DNA of 64,000 nt, taken from Nocardiopsis gilva YIM 90087 (GTDB lineage: Bacteria; Actinomycetota; Actinomycetes; Streptosporangiales; Streptosporangiaceae). The notes under the pieces are model-generated. The model saw only the letters and a program-made list of their open reading frames with translations. It was not told the origin of the DNA and searched no databases. The DNA lies in the NCBI RefSeq assembly GCF_002263495.1, contig NZ_CP022753.1:2046001-2110000 (forward strand), written 5' to 3'. A program made the position numbers and the translations under genes. The number at the start of each line of letters is the position of its first letter. Positions within the stretch are counted from its first letter, which is position 1. Positions 1 to 8,097 of this stretch are shown here, piece by piece.

Positions 1-736
1 GGTCGATGACCGAGGTGTCGGCACCCTTGATGCGGGCGAGCTCCAGGCACGCGGAGATCTGCTCCTCCGCCAGCCCCAGTCGCCCCTCGGCGGTGTCGGC
101 CAGGATCGCGCGGACGCCCTCGTCGCCGATCTTGTGCAGCTTGTCGACGGCGCGGATGACGGCGAGCGGGTCGTCGATGCCCAGGCCCTCGTAGAAGCCC
201 TGGAGCACCTTGCGGTTGTTGATGTTGATCGTCCAGGCGGGGATGTCCAGGCCCGACAGGATCTCGTGGACGATGCGCGGCAGCTCGGCGTCGAAGTGCA
301 GCGGCACGTTGTCGACGTTGATGACGTCGATGTCGCACTGGGTGAACTCGCGGTAGCGGCCCTCCTGGGGGCGCTCGCCGCGCCACACGCGCTGTATCTG
401 GTAGCGCTTGAAGGGGAAGACCAGCTCGTTGAAGTACTGGGCGACGTAGCGCGCGAAGGGCACCGTGAGGTCGAAGTGCAGGCCCAGGCGGGCGTCGGTG
501 TCGTCCGCTGCGTCTGCCTGCAGCCGCTGCAGCGTGTAGACCTCCTGGGAGGTCTCGCCCTTGGCCATCAGCACGTCGAGGTTCTCGACCGAGGGGGTCT
601 CGACCGAGGCGAAGCCGTAGCGCTCGAACCCGGCACGGATATGGTCCAGCCAGCGCTGCTCCACGGACCGGATCTCGGGCAACCACTCGGGGAAGCCGCT
701 GATGGGCGTGGGTCGAAGGACGCGCTGATCGGACAT
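1..736 (-). CDS. hisS: Histidyl-tRNA synthetase, 5' part (runs off the window)
   Basis: This class II aminoacyl-tRNA synthetase charges tRNA-His with histidine. The first 245 codons are in the window and the 3' end lies beyond base 1. The start ATG is preceded by AAGGAG 12 nt upstream. The translation opens MSDQRVLRPTPISGFPEWLP and carries the class II motif 1 region and a clear motif 2 (FKRYQIQRVWRGERPQEGRY, then REF), which is typical of bacterial HisRS. It is read leftward, away from the CvnD-like gene, so its promoter lies in the gap between the two. The assignment is secure; only the C-terminal anticodon-binding domain cannot be seen. Confidence 0.95.
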   Translation of the reverse strand, partial: MSDQRVLRPTPISGFPEWLPEIRSVEQRWLDHIRAGFERYGFASVETPSVENLDVLMAKGETSQEVYTLQRLQADAADDTDARLGLHFDLTVPFARYVAQYFNELVFPFKRYQIQRVWRGERPQEGRYREFTQCDIDVINVDNVPLHFDAELPRIVHEILSGLDIPAWTININNRKVLQGFYEGLGIDDPLAVIRAVDKLHKIGDEGVRAILADTAEGRLGLAEEQISACLELARIKGADTSVID

Positions 737-1526
737 GGGTTCGGTGGGCTCCTTAGGGCTGGCACCGGAGGGATCGGCGCCTAGGTGTCGCGACGTCGGC
801 CGACGGATGACCGGTGCGGATCGGGTCGGCCGGGATCAGCTCAATGGTAGGCCCTCACCCCCCGTGAAGGGGAACCGGTGGACACGGCGCGGCGGTGCGC
901 CGCGTGCGTGCTCAGTGGGGCGGCCCCCGTGATGGGAGGGCGGGCCGGGAGGCCCCACCGGCTCACGTGGACGGAATGCGCGCCGGTGGGGCCGTCGGGC
1001 ACGGGCGGAGCATCGACCGATGCGGACCGACGTCGCGGTGCGACGTCGGCGAACGGCCCCACGCTCAGCGTGCCGAAGAGGTCCGGCCCGTCGGGCGGCC
1101 GTGCGATCATCGCGTGCCAGGTGCGCGATCACGGTCGCCTCGGGGTCGTGCCTCCTCTTCACGTTAGACCTCCGCGCGCGAGAGGCCCAGTATTCGCGAC
1201 GGCCGAAATGGGCCGCTCACAATGTCATAAAGGCGGGCATTGCGGGCATGACGTCTGTTCGTGGGTCGTCCACCTCGCGGCCAGGGTGTTTTCTCGGCGC
1301 GGATGCGGAGGGGCCGATACCGGAGAGTGGATGTGCGCCGCATCTCATGCCGGGAAACTGTGGCGAAGCGGTCACCTGACGGAGTCCCGTGGTGCTAGGT
1401 TCGCTCAGTGGTGGTATTCCTACCAGTGGGCCACGATCCCCGAACGGCGCAGGGTCCGCGTCCGAAGAACGCCTCCAGGAGAATTCGCTGCGCCGGACCC
1501 CCGTGTCGTGAGGACAAGAGAAACCA
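737..1526. other. Intergenic region between hisS and the CvnD-like gene
   Basis: No convincing gene is seen in these 790 bases. Open frames exist in several phases but look like GC-rich shadow frames without family similarity. A possible -10 box TAGGTT at 1396-1401 stands 6 nt before a GTG at 1408. That GTG opens a 40-codon frame ending in TGA at 1528-1530, which overlaps the GTG start of the next gene as GTGA. It may be a leader peptide or chance. Confidence 0.4.
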
Positions 1527-2108
1527 GTGAACGAGTCGCCGAAACTCTCCACCAAGATCATCATTGCCGGCGGTTTCGGTGTCGGCAAGACCACCCTGGT
1601 CGGGGCGGTCTCGGAAATCCCGCCGGTCCGCACGGAGGCCGCGGTCACCGCGGCGAGCGCGGGCATCGACGACCTTTCCAAGACCCCGGAGAAGTCCAGT
1701 ACCACCGTCGCGATGGACTTCGGCCGGATCTCGCTCGACACCGACCTGACCCTGTTTCTTTTCGGTACACCCGGCCAGCAGCGGTTCTGGTTCATGTGGG
1801 ACGACCTGGTGCGCGGAGCACTCGGCGCGGTCATCCTCGTCGACACCCGCCGACTGGAGGACTCCTTCCAGGCCCTGGACTATTTCGAGAAGCAGTACAG
1901 ACTGCCGTTCATGATCGCGGTGAACGCCTTCGAGGACGATCCGGGGTATACGCCCGACGACCTGCGCGACGCCTTGGACCTCGCCCCGGATGTGCCGGTG
2001 ATGTGGTGCGACGCGCGCGACCGGCAGTCGGCGCTCAACGTCCTGGTCGCCCTGGTCAAGCACGCCATGGACATGGAGGCGCGGCAGCGGGAGCAGCTCG
2101 TCCACTGA
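1527..2108 (+). CDS. CvnD-like MglA-type GTP-binding protein (conservon family)
   Basis: This small Ras/MglA-like GTPase has 193 aa, the usual length for the fourth component of actinobacterial conservons. Those encode a sensor kinase, a roadblock protein, a DUF742 protein and this GTPase, thought to act together at the membrane. A P-loop GGFGVGKTT is at residues 15-23, a G3-like GTPGQQRF at 80-87 and a G4-like NAFE near 133. It starts at GTG (MNESPKL). The kinase, roadblock and DUF742 genes that normally precede it are absent: the next gene upstream is hisS. This is therefore an orphan copy. A flavoprotein gene follows 146 nt downstream. Confidence 0.85.
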   Translation: MNESPKLSTKIIIAGGFGVGKTTLVGAVSEIPPVRTEAAVTAASAGIDDLSKTPEKSSTTVAMDFGRISLDTDLTLFLFGTPGQQRFWFMWDDLVRGALGAVILVDTRRLEDSFQALDYFEKQYRLPFMIAVNAFEDDPGYTPDDLRDALDLAPDVPVMWCDARDRQSALNVLVALVKHAMDMEARQREQLVH

Positions 2109-2254
2109 CGACCCACGGCTGGCGCCACCCGGCCCCACAGGGTGAGACGAACGCCGGATCCCTTGCCCCGTAGGCGGTTTCACGTTTCTCAGCCGTTGCC
2201 TCGCCCCTCTACACTTTCGCTCGCCATGATCATTGTCCAGAGGGGCGGGCTCGT

Positions 2255-3499
2255 ATGCGCAGGATCCTGGTGTGCGGCGCGGGCCAGTCCGGTCTGCAGC
2301 TGGCGCTGGGCTTGCAGGAGGCGGGGTACGACGTCACGGTCGTATCCGCGCGGACACCGGACGAGATCCGATGGGGTTACGTCACCTCCACCCAGTGCAT
2401 GTTCGACGGCGCCTTGGCTATCGAGCGCGAGCAGCGGCTCAACCTGTGGGACGGGGCCGCCCCGCGGATCGGGGGACTCGGGGTCTCGGTGGGGGGCGTG
2501 GGCGGCAATGGGCGCTCCGTCGACTGGCTCGGACGGCTGGACGGCCCGGCGCAGTCGGTGGACCAGCGCGTGAAGATGGCGCGGTGGCTGGAGGAGTTCC
2601 AGCGCCGCGGCGGCACGGTGGTGGTGCACGGCGCCACCGTCTCCGATCTGGAGGGCTACGCGCGCCTGTACGACCTCGTGATCGTCGCCACGGGCAAGGG
2701 CGAGCTGGTCGAGCTGTTCGACCGCGACGACCGCCGGTCCCGACACGCCGCGCCGCAGCGATCACTGTCGGTGGTCTACGTGCACGGCATGGAACCCCGG
2801 CCGGAGCATCCCCATGTGCCGGCGGTGCGCTGCAACCTCATCCCCGGCGTGGGCGAGCTGTTCGTGATGCCGGCCCTGACCCACAGCGGACCGTGCGACA
2901 TCCTGTTCTTCGAGGGCATCCCCGGTGGCCCGCTCGACGTCTTCGGTGACATCCGCACGCCGCAGGAGCACCTGTGGCGGACCCTGGAGCTGATGCGGCT
3001 GTTCACCCCGTGGGAGTACGAGCGGTGCCGCGGCGTGGAACTCACGGACGCCCGGGCGGTGCTCACCGGCGGGTACACCCCGGTGGTGCGGCACCCCGTG
3101 GGCCGGTTGCCGAGCGGGCGGACCGTGCTGGGAATGGCCGACGCCGTCGTGGCGAACGACCCGATCACCGGGCAGGGGTCCAACTCCGCGAGCAGGTGCG
3201 CGGCCCTTTACCAGCGGGCGATCCGCGCGCACGAGGACCGACCCTTCGATGAGGCGTTCATGACCGCGACCTTCGAGCGGTACTGGGCCTACGCCCGGCA
3301 CGTGACGGCGTGGACCGACGCCATGCTGGCCTCTCCGGCCCCGCACATGCTGCGGCTGATCGAGGCCGCCGAGCGGCACCAGGGGATCGCCGACCGCTTC
3401 GCCAACGGCTTCGACGACCCCGCCGACCTGGAGTCGTGGTTCCTCGACCCGGTCGGCGCGGCACGCTACCTCGCCTACATCACCATGGACGAGGACTGA
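2255..3499 (+). CDS. Styrene/indole monooxygenase family FAD-dependent oxygenase (StyA type)
   Basis: This is a 414-aa flavoprotein of the styrene/indole monooxygenase oxygenase family. Members use FADH2 supplied by a separate reductase to epoxidise styrene-like or indole substrates. The N-terminal dinucleotide-binding motif GAGQSG is at residues 8-13, and the FAD-contacting segment DPITGQGSN is near residue 300. The start ATG follows AGAGGGG by about 10 nt. A promoter-like TACACT lies at 2210-2215. No reductase gene is adjacent; the nearest flavin reductase is at 28751-29329. Proximity to the CvnD-like gene suggests co-expression but no link is proven. The substrate is unknown. Confidence 0.8.
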   Translation: MRRILVCGAGQSGLQLALGLQEAGYDVTVVSARTPDEIRWGYVTSTQCMFDGALAIEREQRLNLWDGAAPRIGGLGVSVGGVGGNGRSVDWLGRLDGPAQSVDQRVKMARWLEEFQRRGGTVVVHGATVSDLEGYARLYDLVIVATGKGELVELFDRDDRRSRHAAPQRSLSVVYVHGMEPRPEHPHVPAVRCNLIPGVGELFVMPALTHSGPCDILFFEGIPGGPLDVFGDIRTPQEHLWRTLELMRLFTPWEYERCRGVELTDARAVLTGGYTPVVRHPVGRLPSGRTVLGMADAVVANDPITGQGSNSASRCAALYQRAIRAHEDRPFDEAFMTATFERYWAYARHVTAWTDAMLASPAPHMLRLIEAAERHQGIADRFANGFDDPADLESWFLDPVGAARYLAYITMDED

Positions 3500-3516
3500 G
3501 GAGCACACGCGAGGAT

Positions 3517-3569
3517 GCGCGCCCGTGACCACCGGGGATGGAGTGGGAAGGCGATGGGCACGGGCGCGC
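3517..3569. terminator. Bidirectional hairpin between convergent genes
   Basis: GCGCGCCCGTG (3517-3527) pairs perfectly with CACGGGCGCGC (3559-3569) across a 31-nt loop. It lies between the stops of the flavoprotein gene and glpD, so it can end both transcripts. No T-tract is present. Confidence 0.5.
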
Positions 3570-3603
3570 GGGCCGGATGACGCGGCGGTAAGGAGGGGGC
3601 CGG

Positions 3604-5181
3604 TTACTCGGCGCCCTCCGTCAGGAGGGCCTCGGTGCGCTTGCGCACGTCCTCATCGTCGAGTCCGCGGATCATGACCGTGGTGCGGCGGCGCAGCACG
3701 TCCTCCGGGCTGACCGCCCACTCGTGGTCGCGGGCGAAGACGACCTGCGCCCAGATGTCCGGGCCGTCGGGGTGGATGCGCTCGCCGAGCGACGGGTCGC
3801 GGCGCACCAGCTCGGCGATGTCCATGGACACGCTGCCGTAGTGGGTGGCGAGGTGCCGGGCGACGAGCGGGTCCATCCGCACCGGCGGCTCCTGGTCGAC
3901 CATCAGGCGGTGGGCGATGCCCTCCGGGCGGCCGAGGCCCGGCAGCGGGACGGTCTTGAGGGTCGGGCTCATCTCCTCGGCCAGCGGCACCGAGCCGACC
4001 TTCTTCAGCCGGTCGATCACCATCTGGCCGATGTGGCGGTAGGTCGTCCACTTGCCGCCGGCGACCGACAGCATGCCGCCGCGGCCCCGCGTCACCACGG
4101 TCTCGCGCTTGGCGGAGCTGGTGTCGCCCGGGCCGCCGGGCAGGACGCGCAGACCGGCGAAGGCGTAGTTGATCTTGGACGGGTCCAGCTGGGCGGAGTC
4201 GATCGCGGTGCCGGCCTCGCCCAGGATCTGGTCGATGTCGCTCTGCACGACGCCGACGTCGGCCGGGTCGCCAACGTACTCCTCGTCGGTGGTGCCCAGC
4301 AGCAGCTGGCCCTCCCACGGGATGGCGAAGGAGACGCGGTACTTGTCCACCGGAATGGTCAGCGCGGCGTGCCACGGGCGGTCGGCCTTGACGACCAGGT
4401 GCGCGCCCTTGGACAGCCGGATGCTCGGGTCGGCGGCGGAGTCCTCCATACGGCGCAGGTGGTCGACCCACGGGCCGGTCGCGTTGAGCACCAGCCGGGC
4501 GTTGATCCCGAACTCGGTGCCGTCCACGCCGTCGCGCAGCTCGGCTCCGGTGACCATGCCGTTCGTGGTGCGCAGGCCCTCCACGCGCGCGTGGTTGAGG
4601 ACGACGGCACCGGCGTCGACGGCGGCGCGCACGGTCATGATCGCCACGCGGCTGTCGTTCATCTGGTGGTCGCCGTAGGCGGCCACGGCCTTGAGGTTGC
4701 GGGTGGTGAGCCCGGGGACGAGGCGCTGGGCGTTCGCGGGCGACTTGATGTGGCCGACGCCGTCGCCGAAGGCGGACAGCGCCGAGTAGAGGAACACGCC
4801 CGCGCCCATCTTGGCGGCGCCGTGCGGGCCGCCCTTGTACACCGGAACGAGGAACGGCATCGGGTTGACCAGGTGCGGTGCGACCGCGCTGGACAGGGCG
4901 CGGCGCTCGCGGTGGTTCTCCGCGACGAGCTTGACGTTGCCGGTCTGCAGGTAGCGCAGGCCGCCGTGGACCAGTTTCGAGGAGGCGCTGGAGGTGGCGC
5001 CCGCGAAGTCACCGGCGTCGACCATGGCGACACGCAGCCCGGCCTGGGTGGCCATCCAGGCGACGGACGTCCCGAGGATGCCGCCACCGATGACGAGCAG
5101 GTCGAAGGTGCCGCGGGTGAGCTCGGTGCGGGCCTGTTCCCGTGTCGGGTGGGTGAGCTGGGGCGAGGTGATCGTGCGCAT
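3604..5181 (-). CDS. glpD: Glycerol-3-phosphate dehydrogenase, FAD-dependent
   Basis: This enzyme oxidises sn-glycerol 3-phosphate to dihydroxyacetone phosphate and passes electrons to the quinone pool at the inner face of the membrane. The protein is about 525 aa, normal for GlpD. An N-terminal GGGILG dinucleotide motif is at residues 32-37, followed by the family segments SSKLVHGGLRYL and NATGPWVD. The C-terminal domain of the aerobic GlpD family follows. The start chosen (MRTITSPQ) matches other actinobacterial GlpD N-termini; an upstream ATG at 5253 would add 24 residues. Neither start has a clear Shine-Dalgarno sequence. A palindrome at 5430-5448 in the upstream gap is a possible operator. 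Confidence 0.93.
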   Translation of the reverse strand: MRTITSPQLTHPTREQARTELTRGTFDLLVIGGGILGTSVAWMATQAGLRVAMVDAGDFAGATSSASSKLVHGGLRYLQTGNVKLVAENHRERRALSSAVAPHLVNPMPFLVPVYKGGPHGAAKMGAGVFLYSALSAFGDGVGHIKSPANAQRLVPGLTTRNLKAVAAYGDHQMNDSRVAIMTVRAAVDAGAVVLNHARVEGLRTTNGMVTGAELRDGVDGTEFGINARLVLNATGPWVDHLRRMEDSAADPSIRLSKGAHLVVKADRPWHAALTIPVDKYRVSFAIPWEGQLLLGTTDEEYVGDPADVGVVQSDIDQILGEAGTAIDSAQLDPSKINYAFAGLRVLPGGPGDTSSAKRETVVTRGRGGMLSVAGGKWTTYRHIGQMVIDRLKKVGSVPLAEEMSPTLKTVPLPGLGRPEGIAHRLMVDQEPPVRMDPLVARHLATHYGSVSMDIAELVRRDPSLGERIHPDGPDIWAQVVFARDHEWAVSPEDVLRRRTTVMIRGLDDEDVRKRTEALLTEGAE

Positions 5182-5429
5182 CAGTGGGTCAACCTGTTCG
5201 ATCCGGTTGGGCGGGTGGGCTCGTCGGGGGTGTGGGTGGGCATGGACGGTCATGGACGGTTGTCGGCGGCTGCCCGCCCCCGCGAGACGCCGCCAGTGGT
5301 GCGATGCGTGCCGTAGTGTCGGCTTTCTGGTGCCGACGCCGCGATCGGGACACCGCTACTTGGGGTCGGTAAGGGCTCGCCGGCGGACCGGCAAACAGTC
5401 AATGGCTAACGCGTAACACTGCCGACCAT

Positions 5430-5448
5430 CGTTCGACAATGTCGAACG
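5430..5448. promoter_or_regulatory. Palindromic operator candidate in the glpD-secA2 gap
   Basis: CGTTCGAC and GTCGAACG form a perfect 8-bp inverted repeat around the triplet AAT. It lies in the divergent region between glpD and secA2. It could bind a glycerol-responsive regulator such as an IclR- or DeoR-type repressor. The half-site order is opposite to an actinobacterial LexA box. Function is inferred from position and symmetry only. Confidence 0.4.
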
Positions 5449-5650
5449 TATAGGAAAAGAGTGCATCCGCCGAAGGCCACTGTCAACTCCCCTTTTTCCA
5501 CTTATACGCTCCGCGACCGACCCCGCCGACAGCGGCCTCGCGGTGCGTCGCCAGCGACGGCGGCAGGCGTGCTGCGTTCGGCATCGTCGAAGGCTAACGG
5601 CGGTGTGAGGGCGTGTGCGTACGCCGAGGAGACGCAATCGTGAACTCGTG

Positions 5651-8005
5651 ATGGAACCCTTCGAGACGTGGCGGCGTTACCCTTGCGTGGTGTTCGGACG
5701 AATGGCTGAAACCGTCCGCCGGATGCTGGGCAAGCCCGGCGCGGTGGACCTGCGGCCCTATACCAAGCTTTTGCAATCGATCGAGGCCCGTGAGCCCGAG
5801 CTGCGCGAACTGAGCGACGCCGAGCTCACCGACAAGGCCACCGAGCTCGGCAACGCCGAGCTTCCCTATGACCGGGGCGATCTGATCGAGCTGTGCGCGG
5901 TGGGCCGCGAGGCCGCGCGGCGGACGCTCGGCGAACGTCCCTTCGACGTCCAGCTGCTCGGCGTGATGGCGCTCCTCGACGGACATATCGCCGAGATGGC
6001 CACCGGCGAGGGCAAGACCCTGGCCGGGGCGCTGGCCGCCGCCGGGTTCGCGCTGCGCGGCCAACGCGTGCACGTCCTCAGCGTCAACGACTACCTGGCC
6101 CGGCGCGACGCCGAGTGGATGCGCCCGCTGTACGACCTCCTCGGCGTCGCTGTCGCCTGGATCGGCGAGGAGTCCACCACCGCGCAGCGCCGCCTCGCCT
6201 ACTCCGCCGACATCACCTACGCCTCCGTCAGCGAGCTGGGCTTCGACATGCTGCGCGACCGCATGGCCACCGACACCGACCAGCGGGTCGTCCAGGAGGC
6301 CGGCGTCGCGCTCATCGACGAGGCCGACTCGGTCCTGGTCGACGAGGCCCGGGTGCCGCTGGTGCTGGCCGGTGCGGCGGAGAGCTCCGAGGCCGACGAG
6401 GAGATGGCCGAGCTCGTCCGCACGCTCAAGCCCGGGATCCACTACGAGATCGACAGCGACGGCCGCAACGTCCAGCTCACCGACGCGGGCATCGACACCG
6501 TGGAGCGCGCCCTCGGCGACATCGACCTGTACTCCGAGGACGACACCTCCGTTCTGCCGCGGGTCAACCTGGCCCTGCACGCCCATGTGCTGCTCCAGCG
6601 CGACGTCCACTACGTCGTGCGCGACGGCGGGGTCCGCCTGGTCAACGAGTCGCGGGGCCGCATCGCGCTGCTCCAGCGCTGGCCCGACGGCCTGCAGGCG
6701 GCGGTCGAGGCCAAGGAGAAGGTCGCGGTCAGCGAGACCGGCGAGGTGCTCGACTCGATCACCGTGCAGGCGCTGGCCCTGCGCTACCCGACCCTCTGCG
6801 GCATGACCGGCACCGCCATGTCCGTCGCCGACCAGCTCCGCGAGTTCTACGAGCTCGAGGTCGCGGTCATCCCGCCGAACAAGCCGAACATCCGCGTCGA
6901 CGACGCCACCCGCCTCTACGCCACGCGCGAGGAGAAGGAGGACGCCCTCGTCGACGAGGTCACCGAGGTGCACGCCACCGGGCGGCCCGTCCTCATCGGC
7001 ACCCAGGACGTCGCCGAATCCGAGCTGCTGGCCAAGCGCCTGGCCGACGAAGGCCTGGAGTGCGTGGTCCTCAACGCCAAGAACGACGCCGACGAGGCCT
7101 CCATCATCGCCGAGGCCGGGAAGTACGGCGCGATCACCGTCTCCACCCAGATGGCGGGCCGCGGCACCGACATCCGCCTGGGCGGAAGCGACATGAGCGA
7201 CCGCGACCGCGTGGTGGAGGCCGGCGGCCTGTACGTCATGGGCTTCGGCCGCTACCCCAGTAGCCGTCTCGACGACCAGCTGCGCGGCCGCGCCGGACGC
7301 CAGGGCGACCCCGGCGGTACGCTCTTCTTCGTCAGCGTCGAGGACGACCTCGTGGCCAACAACGCCCCGGAGACCTCCGGGTACCGGCCGGAGGCCGACG
7401 GGGAGATCACCGACCCGAGCTGGCTGAGCACGGTCGACCACGCCCAGCGGGTGTCCGAGGGGCAGCTGCTGGACATCCATCGCAACACCTGGCGCTACAA
7501 CAAGCTGATCGACGTCCAGCGCAGCGTCGTACTGGAGCACCGCGAGTCCGTGCTCACGGAGAACCTGGCCGACCGGCAGCTGGCCGTGGACTGCCCGGCC
7601 CAGCACGGCGATCTCGTGGAGGAGGTCGGCAAGGACGAGGTCGCGCGCGCCGCCCGGCTGATCACGCTGTACCACCTCGACCGCGGCTGGACCGACCACA
7701 ACGCGTTCCTCGCCGAGCTGCGGGAGGGCATCCACCTGCGCTTCCTGGGGCGCCGCGACCCGCTCGACGAGTTCAACCGCGACGCCGTCCCGGCCTTCAA
7801 GGGCTTCCTGGACGAGGCGCGCACCCGGGCGGCCGAGACGTTCGCCGAGACCGAGGTCGTCGACGGGAAGATCGATGTCGCCGCCGTCGGCGTCAAGCGC
7901 CCGTCCATGACGTGGACCTACATGGTGCACGACCACCCGTTCAGCACCGACTTCGAGACCGTGGTCGGCCGCCTCAAGGGCGCCCGGCGCGGCGAGGAGT
8001 CCTAG
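5651..8005 (+). CDS. secA2: Accessory Sec translocase ATPase SecA2
   Basis: SecA2 is the second, specialised SecA ATPase of some actinobacteria. It energises export of a small protein set through the SecYEG channel. Walker A (MATGEGKT) is near residues 116-123 and the DEAD-box Walker B segment (LIDEADSVLVDEA) near 221-233. The helicase-like segment STQMAGRGTDIRLGG follows, then a shortened C-terminal region ending near TWTYMVHD, as in mycobacterial SecA2. There is no C-terminal cysteine/histidine zinc tail of housekeeping SecA. Three starts are possible: GTG 5615, ATG 5651 and ATG 5702. ATG 5651 is chosen because a 3-codon frame with GAGGAG just upstream ends on it (TGATG); 5702 aligns best with the conserved core. 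Confidence 0.93.
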   Translation: MEPFETWRRYPCVVFGRMAETVRRMLGKPGAVDLRPYTKLLQSIEAREPELRELSDAELTDKATELGNAELPYDRGDLIELCAVGREAARRTLGERPFDVQLLGVMALLDGHIAEMATGEGKTLAGALAAAGFALRGQRVHVLSVNDYLARRDAEWMRPLYDLLGVAVAWIGEESTTAQRRLAYSADITYASVSELGFDMLRDRMATDTDQRVVQEAGVALIDEADSVLVDEARVPLVLAGAAESSEADEEMAELVRTLKPGIHYEIDSDGRNVQLTDAGIDTVERALGDIDLYSEDDTSVLPRVNLALHAHVLLQRDVHYVVRDGGVRLVNESRGRIALLQRWPDGLQAAVEAKEKVAVSETGEVLDSITVQALALRYPTLCGMTGTAMSVADQLREFYELEVAVIPPNKPNIRVDDATRLYATREEKEDALVDEVTEVHATGRPVLIGTQDVAESELLAKRLADEGLECVVLNAKNDADEASIIAEAGKYGAITVSTQMAGRGTDIRLGGSDMSDRDRVVEAGGLYVMGFGRYPSSRLDDQLRGRAGRQGDPGGTLFFVSVEDDLVANNAPETSGYRPEADGEITDPSWLSTVDHAQRVSEGQLLDIHRNTWRYNKLIDVQRSVVLEHRESVLTENLADRQLAVDCPAQHGDLVEEVGKDEVARAARLITLYHLDRGWTDHNAFLAELREGIHLRFLGRRDPLDEFNRDAVPAFKGFLDEARTRAAETFAETEVVDGKIDVAAVGVKRPSMTWTYMVHDHPFSTDFETVVGRLKGARRGEES

Positions 8006-8018
8006 GGACGCCAGCCCC

Positions 8019-8040
8019 GGGGTAGGCCTGGCCCTACCTC
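8019..8040. promoter_or_regulatory. Inverted repeat upstream of the two-component operon
   Basis: GGGGTAGG and CCTACCTC flank a 6-nt centre (one G-T mismatch, otherwise symmetric). It lies 13 nt after the secA2 stop and is centred about 68 bp before the predicted transcription start at 8098. It could be the autoregulatory site of the downstream NarL-type regulator, or a secA2 terminator; no T-tract follows. Confidence 0.45.
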
Positions 8041-8062
8041 GGAAACTCCGGCCAGACCGGTG

Positions 8063-8090
8063 TTGCCGCAGCTCGGCGGATGCATAGCGT
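8063..8090 (+). promoter_or_regulatory. Probable promoter for leaderless two-component transcript
   Basis: TTGCCG (8063-8068), a 16-nt spacer and TAGCGT (8085-8090) resemble a housekeeping actinobacterial promoter. Seven bases separate TAGCGT from the GTG at 8098, so transcription would begin at or next to the start codon. Confidence 0.5.
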
Positions 8091-8097
8091 TGGCGCC

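Noticed and set aside
878-2173. Plus-strand open frame of 431 codons across the hisS-cvnD gap
   Set aside because: Overlaps the CvnD-like gene in another frame and its translation is Arg/Gly-rich noise.
5430-5448. LexA/SOS box upstream of glpD or secA2
   Set aside because: Half-sites are GTTCGA...TCGAAC, the reverse order of the actinobacterial SOS box TCGAAC...GTTCGA.
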